From Halicephalobus mephisto (taxonomy: Eukaryota > Nematoda > Chromadorea > Rhabditida > Panagrolaimidae): DNA of 64,000 nucleotides. Positions within the stretch are counted from its first letter, which is position 1. Every line of letters begins with the position of its first letter. Below the pieces are notes generated by a model. It saw only the letters and a program-made list of their open reading frames with translations, had not been told where the DNA came from and made no database searches. Position numbers and translations under genes: made by a program. The stretch is taken from assembly GCA_009193035.1 (NCBI GenBank), contig SWDT01000053.1, positions 1 to 64,000 of the forward strand, given 5' to 3'. Shown piece by piece: positions 23,506 through 32,938 of the stretch.

Positions 23506-24199
23506 TGGTTAAAGTCAATTCTCGGTCCGGTAATCTTCGATGACGTTGATCTTAATTCCTGAAAATCCAAGTTACTGTAAAAATAAAGTTTAAAAATGAT
23601 TTATTTTTATTACGAAAATTTTCAAAAATAATTAGAAAAAACAAAAAATATTTTTAAAAATGATAAATTTTTATAATGTTGATAGTTTACTGTAATATAT
23701 CTATTTTGTATTTTTTTATAATTTTGAAACATTTATTTCGAAATAAATTTCCAAATTAATTTTGACTATTATTTTTGAAATAAATTTCCAAATTAATTTT
23801 GATTATTATGTTCGGAAAATCATAAATCGTATTTTTGGCCTACCGTATCTCGATCGGAAAACCATCCCATCGTTAATCAAACAATCGACTAGGCCAAGTT
23901 TGGACTGATTTTTGTCATAGATAATTATCCGATCATACCGCAGTTTTTGTTTTTATTTTTTTGCGCAATCCGTCAGCAATTAGGATGTCGGGATGTCTTT
24001 GTGCCGACACACTCCTCTTGGCCTTGGGGAAATTGCCATGGTTTTATTTTTCATCGTGTCGATTTCTCTTTGAAAAAAAGTTTTATCGTTTTCGATCTTG
24101 TAAGATAAATCTGTATTGACAGAAAATGAAAAAAATCGATCCAGAAAACAAATCACACTTTTGTAAAAAATTTGAATAATTTTATTTCGAAATTTTCTC
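23506..24199. other. No gene recognised
   Basis: AT-rich with two copies of TATTTTTGAAATAAATTTCC near 23,770. A 74-codon minus ORF at 23,980-24,204 has no features. Confidence 0.4.
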
Positions 24200-24740
24200 A
24201 ACAAAAATTTTCAGAATTTTTTTAAAAATATTAATTCAGAATTTCTTAAATTTTGAAAAGTTTTAAAATGACCAATAATTTAATAAATATAAAAAACTTA
24301 AATAATTTTATTTCGAAATTTTCAAAATTTCTTTTTTTAAATATTAATTCCAAATTTTTTAAATTCTAAAAAGTTTTAAAATGATTAATAATTTAATAAA
24401 TATAAAAAACTTAAATAATTTTATTTCGAAATTTTCAGAATTTCTTTTTTTTAAATATTAATTCAGAATTTCTTAAATTTTGAAAAGTTTTAAAATGACC
24501 AATAATTTAATAAATATAAAAAAATTAAATAATTTTACTTCTAAATTTTCAAAATTTTTTAAATTCTAAAAAGTTTTAAAATGATTAATAATTTAATAAA
24601 TATAAAAAACTTAAATAATTTTATTTCGAAATTTTCAAAATTTCTTTTTTTTAAATATTAATTCAGAATTTCTTAAATTCTAAAAAGTTTTAAAATGATC
24701 AATAATTTAATAAATATAAAAAATTCAAATAATTTTATTT
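24200..24740. repeat. Tandem AT array, unit about 115 bp
   Basis: Four to five copies of a unit containing AAAAGTTTTAAAATGA, AATAATTTAATAAATATAAA and AATTTTATTTCGAAATTTTC. Confidence 0.8.
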
Positions 24741-24879
24741 TGAAGTCTTCTCGACACGAATTTTTAATGCTTTTGATTTCAAAATATATTTGAAAAATTC
24801 CCACAAAATCTTGGAAAATTAAAAAATTATTATTAAATTTCTAAAATCGTCCAAAATTTTTCGACATTTTTAAAAATTC

Positions 24880-25160
24880 AAAAATCTTTCATAAAATTTT
24901 TTAAATTAAAAAATCTTTCATAAATTTTTTAAAATTCAAAAATACTTCTTAAATTTTTTAAAAATTAAAAATATTTCATTAAATTTTTAAAAATTCAAAA
25001 ATCTTTCATAAAATTTTTTTAAATTCAAAAATCTTTCATTAAATTTTTTTAAATTAAAAAATCTTTCATAAAATTTTTTAAAATTCATAAAATCTTTCAT
25101 AAAATTTTTTAAAATTCAAAATCTTTCATAAATTTTTTTAAAATTCAAAAAAACATGATT
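24880..25160. repeat. About 30-bp minisatellite, AAAAATCTTTCATAAAATTT
   Basis: Nine or ten near-identical units. The spacing of about 30-31 bp is close to three helical turns. Confidence 0.8.
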
Positions 25161-25379
25161 TAATGAATTTTAAAATTCTATATTTTTTAAAATTTAATTT
25201 TTTCAAAAAAATTTTCGACATTTAGGATTCAGGTTTGCTTGGTCCGTTGGCTAAAATAAGACAGATATTCCGTCTTCAGGAAGCACTTGTCAGTTTTTCT
25301 CCTTTTGATTGCCAGTTTTCTCATTTTTGAAATGTCTTGACCGCGCTAAGATTGCCCTTTTTTCCTGTCCATGTCGAGG

Positions 25380-25520
25380 TCTATAAAAAACCAACACTAA
25401 AATAAAACCTGCAGCTTGCTTGCAATATTCAGACAGATCAGTCAAGATTTCTAAGTTCATATTTATGAAGATTTCGAAATCAAAATAAAATCTGCACTTT
25501 GCTTGCAACATTCAAACAAA
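25380..25520 (+). repeat. Short patch of the CTTGCAAT satellite
   Basis: Two units (CTGCAGCTTGCTTGCAATAT and CTGCACTTTGCTTGCAACAT) of the family at 21.7 and 28.3 kb, here in the plus sense. Confidence 0.7.
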
Positions 25521-25899
25521 ATAATCTGCCTAATTTTTGTTCAAAATTTTATTTTAATTTTGAACAGAATTGTTGATTTTTTAATTTTTTAATTTTTAAT
25601 TTTTAATTTCCAATTTTCCAATTTTCGATTTTTTATTTTCAATTTTTAATTTTCTATTTTCTATTTTTAATTTTTATTTTTTATTTTTTATTTTCAAATT
25701 CGGATTCGAATTAGTTAAAAATCGACGGTTCTGATTTTGACCTTTTTACAGACCTCGACATTGACCAGAAAGTAGTGGCCAATTTTTCTTTTTCTTATCA
25801 ATGTTTTGCCATTTTGACTGATTTATGTGGTGCCAAGGCCAAATATATCGTTTCCTTCATGTTGTGATTTTTTTGCAAATAAAACTTTTTAGAATCTTA

Positions 25900-26250
25900 G
25901 GGAACCTTCTGAAATTTTAGGTAAATTTTTAGAATCTTAGAGGACTTTTTAGAATCCTATAGAAGCTTCTGGAATTTTAGTAAAATTTTACAAAAATCTT
26001 AGAGAAGCTTCCGGAATTTTAGAGAAGCTTTTGGAATCTTAAATAACCTTCTGAAATCTTAGAGAAGTCTCTGGAATCTTAGAGAACCTTCTAGAATCTT
26101 AGAGGACTTTTTAGAATCCTATGGAAGCTTCTGGAATTTTAGTAAAATTTTACAAAAATCTTATAGAACCTTCTGGAATTTTAGGAAAATTTTTAGAATC
26201 TTAGGAAAGCTTCTAGAATCTTAAGGAATTTCTTAGAACCTTCTGAAATC
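25900..26250. repeat. Repeat of CTTAGAGAACCTTCTAGAAT units, about 20-22 bp
   Basis: About fifteen diverged units; a longer block with TCTTAGAGGACTTTTTAGAA occurs twice (near 25,933 and 26,096). Related to the array at 11,230-11,640. Confidence 0.7.
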
Positions 26251-26739
26251 CCTTATCGTCTCGATAAAGTTTCAAAAAATTCCAATTTTTGAATCTAAAA
26301 TTTCAAAATTTTCCGAGTTTTTGTTTTTAATTTTTAAATTAATTGATTTTTTACTTTCGATCTCAATTTGTTGACCATGAAAATCCGTTGAATAATAAGC
26401 ATAAAATTTATTCGGAGAAAAGTACGTTTTCGCTTTTCTTTGTTGTGGATCCTCTTCAATAGCGTTTTTCCCACGCTCGGATCCAGGGTCCAGTCTTCAT
26501 GAGATCAAACAGCCGTATTTTACCAAACAAATCCTTTTTGACCAAAGAAGTTAAAAATTTTTTCTTGGATCATTGGAGCGATAAATTTATTTTGTCATTT
26601 TTTCGATCTAAAAGGTCAAATTTAAACTAGGAAATATTTTTTTTAAAGAAAATTATTTTTCAAAAATCTCGATATTTTTTAAATTTTTATTTTGACCAAC
26701 AGCAAGGTCAATGTCGAAAATAAAGCAAAATCTGCAGGT
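26251..26739. other. No gene recognised
   Basis: Mixed sequence. A small GC-richer patch near 26,430-26,520 shares GCTCGGATCCA with 22,370. Confidence 0.35.
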
Positions 26740-27070
26740 TGCTGGCAATGTTTAGGCGAGTAAGTTGATACTGAAATTAAACTCAAGGTAAAATTTGCAC
26801 TTTGCTTGCAACGTTTAGGCGAGTAAGTTGATGTTTATTTGTGCTTATAAAAATTTCGAAATCGAAATGAAATCTGCACTTTGCTTGCAACGTTTCAGTA
26901 GATAAGCGGAGATTGAAATTAAACTCATGGTAAAATCTGCAGGTTGCTGGCAATGTTTAGGCAGATAAGTGGAGATCGGAAAGAAAATCAAAATGAAATC
27001 TCCACCTTGCTCACAACCTCCGGGTAGATCTGTTAATATTTTTGAAGATTTCGAAATTAAATCCGCACTT
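26740..27070 (+). repeat. Satellite block that is the inverted copy of 18,010-18,330
   Basis: Units CTGCAGGTTGCTGGCAATGT, TTGCACTTTGCTTGCAACG, GGCGAGTAAGTTGATGTTTA and AGTGGAGATCGGAAAGAAAA appear in the same order as on the opposite strand at 18.0-18.3 kb, with few changes. Confidence 0.85.
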
Positions 27071-27173
27071 TTCCTGCAGTATTCTCACAAGCTGTCTTAA
27101 TTGTTGTTCAAAAATTCGATTTGATTTCGATGTTGACCGTTCCACAGATCTCGGCACAGGTAAGACCGGTCAA

Positions 27174-27251
27174 GTCAGGTCCGTGGCCCAGCGGGTGGTT
27201 GTTCCCAAGTAAGGAAACATCCTCTCGAAATGTTTTGCAAACTGACCTGAC
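27174..27251 (+). tRNA. tRNA-like pseudogene
   Basis: A perfect 7-bp acceptor-like stem (GTCAGGT at 27,174-27,180 with ACCTGAC at 27,245-27,251) encloses a good A-box (TGGCCCAGCGG) and an anticodon-like arm TTCC-CAAGTAA-GGAA. The T-arm block CTCTCGAAATGTT is a poor B-box, position 33 is not T, and a TTTT run follows. It looks like a decayed tRNA or a tRNA-derived repeat head. Confidence 0.4.
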
Positions 27252-27544
27252 CAGTTTTGTTTGGTTTATAGACAGACAATTGTAAGCAGGCCTCTGTACC
27301 GGTTACCGAGTTCTCGCCTTAGCTAAGTCTACCTAAGTCTAAATTTCACATTTTCTCAGAAAATTTTATTTTTAGAAATAATTTTTTTTGAATAATTTTT
27401 TTGAATAAAATTCGGTGATGCTTTTATTTAAAAAATCGGGGGCTTGTTGGTGAATCATTTTTTATTTTTTATTTTTTTTTGATATGGTCAATGATAACGT
27501 TGGAAAATAGAGAATTTAAAAGATGTGTCGAAATCGGGATTTTT

Positions 27545-28010
27545 ACTGAAAATCAATTTTTAATTTTTATTTAAAATTACAGTAATATTTCTTTAAAATT
27601 AATTTATTATTAATTTTCAAATTTAAAAAAATTATTATTTATTTTTAATTTTATAAATTTTTTAGGATTTTTGTCTCGACGCGAATTATGGATTTTTTTA
27701 AATAATTTTTTTTAATTTTTTTAAATTCGAAAATCAATAATAAATTGATTTTAAAGAAATATTACTCTAATTTTAAATAAAAATATTAAAATTATTATTA
27801 TTTATTTTTAAATTTTTAGAATTTATGTCTCGACACGAATTAGTTTTAATTTTTTAATATTATTTTTAATAATTTTTTAAATTTGATTTAAAATTACAGT
27901 GATATTTCTTCAAAATCGATTTATTATTAATTCTAAATATTTTAAAAATGATTATTTTTTTAAATTTTTTAAATTTTTTAGAATTTCTGTCTTGACACGA
28001 GTTATTTTTA
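27545..28010. repeat. Direct and inverted copies of a 50-bp block plus GTCTCGACACGAATTA
   Basis: TTAAAATTACAGTAATATTT with its continuation at 27,568-27,620 recurs inverted at about 27,727-27,776 and direct at about 27,889-27,940. TTTAGAATTTATGTCTCGAC and close relatives occur three times. Confidence 0.7.
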
Positions 28011-28329
28011 ATTTTTTAATATTATTTTTAATAATTTTGATATTTTTTCATTCGTCGAATTTTTTACTTTTTGAATTACTTAAAAAATATAAAAATTCTT
28101 TAAAATTATTTTTTTAAATTATGTCTAATATTCGTAGCGAGACCAAAATTGACCAACTTGTTTTTTTAAATTTCTTAGTCATCGCTGTCTTCGGAATCTT
28201 TGAGCAATTTGCTCTTCCTGACCTTTTTCCGTCCTTGATGAGCTTGTTTTCAAGAAAAATTAATTTTTTTAGATTAAAAATAATTTTGCAAAAAATTAAG
28301 AACAATTTTAAATTTATTTCAGTAGCGAA

Positions 28330-28850
28330 GTTGATGTTAGCATTTAAATGAAATTTGCAGGTTGCTCGCAACATTTGAGCAGAATGGTAGATGTTTATAT
28401 TTTTACATTTATGAAAATTTCAAAGTCAAGGTAATATTTGCAGGTTGCTTGCAATATTTAGGTAAATAAATCGATATCAAAGTCGAAATCCGCAGGTTGC
28501 TTGCAACATTCGATCTTTTTAATTAAGATTAAAATCCGCAGGTTGCCTGCAACATTTAATCTGGTTAATTAAGATTAAAATTCGCAAGTTGCTTGCAACG
28601 TTTGACCACGTTAATTAAGATTAAAATCCGCAGGTTGCTCGCAACATTTAATCTAGTTAATTAACATCGAAATCCGCAGGTTGCTTGCAATGTTTGAGCA
28701 GAATGATAGATGTTTATATTTCTATATTTGTAAAAATTTCGAAATTAAAATAAAATTTGCAGATTGCTCGCAATGTTTGAGCAGATGAATTAAAGTTTGT
28801 ATTTTTACATTTATGAAACTTTCGAAATCACATCTCCGCTTGCTGTATTT
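28330..28850 (+). repeat. Satellite with GCAGGTTGCTTGCAAC, about 50-65-bp units
   Basis: Nine or so units; several share AATTAAGATTAAAATCCGCA upstream of the core. Core variants include GCAGG-TTG-CCTGC and GCAAG-TTG-CTTGC, which both pair fully. Confidence 0.8.
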
Positions 28851-29049
28851 TCACAGACCGATTTAGTCAATTTTTCTCCGAAAATTTGATTTTGACCGTT
28901 TTACAGTCCTTTATATAGCTTTTTGAAGTCCATACGCAACATTTACGGCTTCTAAACTTGACACCAGGGCTTATCATAAACGTACAGTCATCACATGAAG
29001 TGGAAAGCACTATATCGACAGCTAATCAATGAGTTTTTAGAGAAACATA

Positions 29050-29480
29050 TTCCTGATCTTTTTAAATTTTTTCAATTTTATAAATTTTTCCAATTTTTTA
29101 GATTTTTAAATTTTTTAAATTTTATAAATTTTTTCGATTTTTAAGATTTTTAGTTTTTCAATTTTATAAATTTTTTCAATTTTTAAGATTTTTAGTTTTT
29201 CAATTTTATAAATTTTTTCGATTTTTAAGATTTTTAAATTTTTTCAATTTTATAAATTTTTCCAATTTTTTAGATTTTTAAAATTTTTTAATTATATAAA
29301 TTTTTTCGATTTTTTAGATTTTTAAAATTCTTTAATTTTATAAATTTTTCAACTTTTTAAATTTCTTCAATTTTCCAAAAATTTTTATTTTTTAATTTTT
29401 TAAAATTTTTCGATTTTTTAAATATTTCAATTTTAAAACTTTAATTTTTGAATTTTTAAAATTTTATTTTTAAATTTTCC
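29050..29480. repeat. AT minisatellite, unit about 42 bp
   Basis: Units of CAATTTTATAAATTTTTTCG, TTTTTAAGATTTTTAG. T-runs are phased at about 10-11 bp. Confidence 0.75.
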
Positions 29481-29659
29481 TATTAAAACTTGCTATCGAT
29501 TACTGTATTTAATGCGAACGTAAATAGTTATTTTTTATATCGAAAATGTCCCCAGGGTGTTTTTTGAGCTCAAAGATTTGGAAGTTAATTTTTTAGAATT
29601 TTATGGAGAATTGTTGTTTTTGAAATTGGAAGAACTTTTTTAAGAAAAAAATAAAAATT

Positions 29660-30090
29660 TTTTTTAGTAATTTTGGTATTTTTAGAATGACTTCTTAGGT
29701 GTATCTCTGGTACTCTCCCTCTGTTTTTCAATTATAAACTTTATAATACAATAAGATTATTTAAAAAATAAAAAATTTTTTTTGATAATTTTGGTATTTT
29801 TAAAATGACCCCCAGGTGTATCTCTGGTACTCTCTCTCTGTTTTTCAATAATAGACTCTATAATACAATAAGATTATTTAAAAAATAAAAAATTTTTTTT
29901 GATAATTTTGGTATTTTTAAAATGACCCCCAGGTGTATCTCTGGTACTCTCCCTCTGTTTTTCAATTATAGACTCTATAATACAATAAGATTATTTAAAA
30001 AATAAAAAAATAAAAATTTTTTTAGTAATTTTGGTATTTTTAAAATGACCCCCAGGTATATTTCTGGTACTCTCCCCTTGTCCCTCCATT
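29660..30090 (+). repeat. Tandem repeat, period about 118-122 bp, four copies
   Basis: Each copy has ATTTTGGTATTTTTAAAATG, ACCCCCAGGTGTATCTCTGG, TACTCTCCCTCTG and TACAATAAGATTATTTAAAA. Copies start near 29,666, 29,784, 29,901 and 30,023; the fourth runs into unrelated sequence after CTCTCCCC. A faint fifth relic (AAAATGACCAGTTGCCGAAT, CTGGCACTTTCCCTC) is near 30,215. Confidence 0.85.
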
Positions 30091-30439
30091 ATACACCCCG
30101 TGATAAGGCCCGTTCTGTTGAATCATGTTTATTTGGAAGTCGTAAAATTTACTTTCACGCTTCTCCGCTTTATTGCGCAAACATTCAAGTTGAAAAAAAT
30201 TTTCATTTTAACGAAAATGACCAGTTGCCGAATTCTGGCACTTTCCCTCTGGCTGTGGAAGCTTTTTTGAAGAAGCTACCAAGCTATAATTGCGCGAATT
30301 TTCTCTGATTTACGTCCATTCGGCAATCTTCATTTGCATATTTGACTCGTGGCATTAACGACTTCTGAAATTTCTTTGTTTTCGTCAAATATTCCGGATG
30401 TATCCTTTTCGTTAAATATTCGTAATTAATTTTTCCGGA

Positions 30440-31010
30440 AAACTTTTGTCAATGATTCTTGGCAAAGTGTTCTAAAAAGATTTTTGGCGTAATGTTCTGG
30501 GTAAATTTTTCTTGGCGAAATGTTTTCAGTGAATTTTTTGGCGAAATGTTCTCAGTGAATTTTTTGGCGTAATGTTCTGGATAAATTTTTTGGCATAATA
30601 TTCTGGGTAAATTTTTCTTGGCGAAATGCTCTCAATGAATTTTTTGGCGAAATGTTCTCAGTGAATTTCTCTTGGCATAATGTTCTCAATGAATTTCTTG
30701 GCAAAATGTTCTGGGTAAATTTTTCCTGGCGAAATATTCTCAATGATTTCTTGGCGAAATGTTCCGAGTAAATTTCTCTTGGCGAAATGTTCTGAGTAAA
30801 ATTTTTGGCGAAATGTTCTCAATGACTTTTTTGGCGAAATGTTGCAAATGCTTTTTTGATATAATGTTCCCGAGTGAATTTTTGGCGAAATGTTCTGAAT
30901 GAATTTTCTGACGAAATGTCCCAAGTGGATTTTAGTGAAATGCTTTATTAATTTTTTGACGGGATATTTTCGATGAACTTTTGGCGAAATGTTCTGAATA
31001 AATTCGATGA
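30440..31010. repeat. Minisatellite of 26-30 bp, TTTTTGGCGAAATGTTCTCA
   Basis: About 19 units. The minus strand stays open in two frames (30,552-30,743 and 30,658-30,924), translating to RQEKFTQNILP-type repeats. No start context, splice signal or known domain supports a protein. Confidence 0.8.
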
Positions 31011-31271
31011 CAGTTAAGCTTTAATTTTGAATTTTATTTGACAATTTTACTTTTAGTCAAATTACAACCCTAAAAAAGTTAAATTTGGAATTTTCAGCTT
31101 GAATAGACATTGTTGCTTCTTGAGTAATCCTACTTGAGTAAAAGTCAAAAGTTTTCTCTGACAGAAAAGAATAGAATCCGCCGCAAAAATTAATTTCACC
31201 AGAAAGTGCAAGTTTTTCATTCAATTTTCGCGGACATTGTCCACGTTTTACTTTACTAGAATTCAGTAAGA

Positions 31272-31480
31272 GTTTTCAGAATCCTCCAGAATCTGATTGA
31301 TATTCTTTAAAATTTTATGCAAATTTTTATTTTTTCAGAATTTTTAAAATTTTTGAAAATTTTACGCAAATTTTTGAATTTTACGAAGAATTCTGAAAAA
31401 AACGAAAAATTTTTAAGTTTTCAGAATCCTCCAGAATCTGATTGATATTCTTTAAAATTTTATGCAAATTTTTATTTTTT
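31272..31480. repeat. Duplication of a 62-bp block, 145 bp apart
   Basis: GTTTTCAGAATCCTCCAGAA and the following bases up to ATGCAAATTTTTATTTTTT occur at 31,272 and again at 31,417, unchanged. Confidence 0.8.
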
Positions 31481-32039
31481 TTTAATTTTGTAAAATTTTT
31501 GAAAATTTTATGCAAATTTTGTTAAATTCTGAAATTTTATAGAAGTTTTTGGAATTTTCGAAAATTTTCAGTTTCTGGACTTATCTGAAATCCGTTGGAA
31601 ATTTCCAAAATCCGACGAAACTTTCCAGAATCTAGTTTAAATTCCTGAAGGTTCCTGGGGTCTTCTGAATTTCTATAAAAATTTTGGAATCTCCTATGAT
31701 TCTAAAATTTTCTAAAATCAACTTCCGAAATTCCACTTATTTTTAAAAACAATTTCGTAAAAATTTTATTTTTGCCGTGATTTCGCTTTTGACCGCTTGA
31801 CCTTCTAAGAGGCTTACCATAAATTAGAAAATCCAGAAAATGTAAACTAAAAATAAATTCGCTTTTATTCAGCAGTTCAATTTCGATTTAAATTTGTCTC
31901 AATCATCGAAAATTAAATGGGTTAAATTTTATTTGATTTTTATTTCGTGCTGGTTTTTTGGGATTAGATGGATATTAGCCAAGCCTCCCACAGAGAAATC
32001 TTCTTTGATCTTCGATGACAAAAGAAAACCAAATCTGAA

Positions 32040-32938
32040 ATTTTTGTTTTTGAAGCGTGCCAAGTGCGAAATTACCTCTTTGAACCGTCGCGTGTCCCGG
32101 AGAGAAAACCTGCGACGCGCGTCATTGCCTCAAAGAACTGTCGAAATTTGGATTATTTGGTCGATATGCTTGTCAGATTTTCCTCAAGGTTTTTAGGACA
32201 GTTGTAATTTGACTGTTATCACCTTTTGTTTTTGCCAGTTTTTCCTAATTATTGTATTTTATAATTTTTGCGCAATTTTCCTTTTATTTCAGTGCGAGTC
32301 AAAACCAAGGGGCGGATCTTTCGCGAGCAATTGTGTGGACAGCGGTCGAAAGTCTGGAGCCTCTTCAGCGAGAAGCGTCCAACCAGCTTGAAAGGCTGTT
32401 TGTTTTCTGTAAAATGCCAGGTTCCTTCTGGTTGAACACCTTTTTGGCAGTCCCCTGTTGCTTTTACGTTTTATTTCTTGTTCCTTATTTATTAGGATTT
32501 CGTGGACAACTTGCGGAATTTTAGGATTTTATAAAACGTTTTTGATTTTTTTGAATTTCGTGAAAACTGAAAATTTTACATGGACTTTGAAACTTGGAAT
32601 CTCGTGGAAGTTGTTGAAGTTTTATAAACTTTTTGGGACCTCGTGGAAGCTCCTAGAATCTCGGAGGGAAATTTCCGGGATTCCGTAACAACTTCTGGAA
32701 TCTCAAAAGCTCATGCAACCTTCCAGAAACCTCCATAATCTTTTAAAATTTCACAAAATCTCTAAAACCTCCAGAATTCCCTGTAAGCTTCATAAATCGA
32801 CGATTTTGAAATTTTTAGACAATCCTAAAAATCCGAGTCGTGATAACTTCTGTTTTTAGTTATTTTTGTTTAAATTCCTATATATGAATTTTGCTTTCCA
32901 GGTGCCGGGAAATGCATCCTGATCCCATCTGAAGCAAG
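32040..32938 (+). promoter_or_regulatory. lat-1: lat-1 promoter and 5' leader
   Basis: The AT desert ends here. A GC-richer patch near 32,085-32,130 holds GCGACGCGCGTCATT, like the CGCGACGCG motif of highly occupied C. elegans promoters. TTTTATTTCAG near 32,283-32,293 and TTTGCTTTCCAG ending at 32,902 are good acceptors. The second is 37 bp upstream of the ATG and is a candidate for spliced-leader addition or a leader intron. Confidence 0.4.

Noticed and set aside
30440..31010. CRISPR array
   Set aside because: Repeats are direct and contiguous with no unique spacers of constant length, and the DNA is eukaryotic.
31894..32524. Plus-strand ORFs of 60-100 codons upstream of lat-1 as a separate gene
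   Set aside because: No domain, no splice-compatible neighbour and no codon bias; better explained as promoter and leader sequence.
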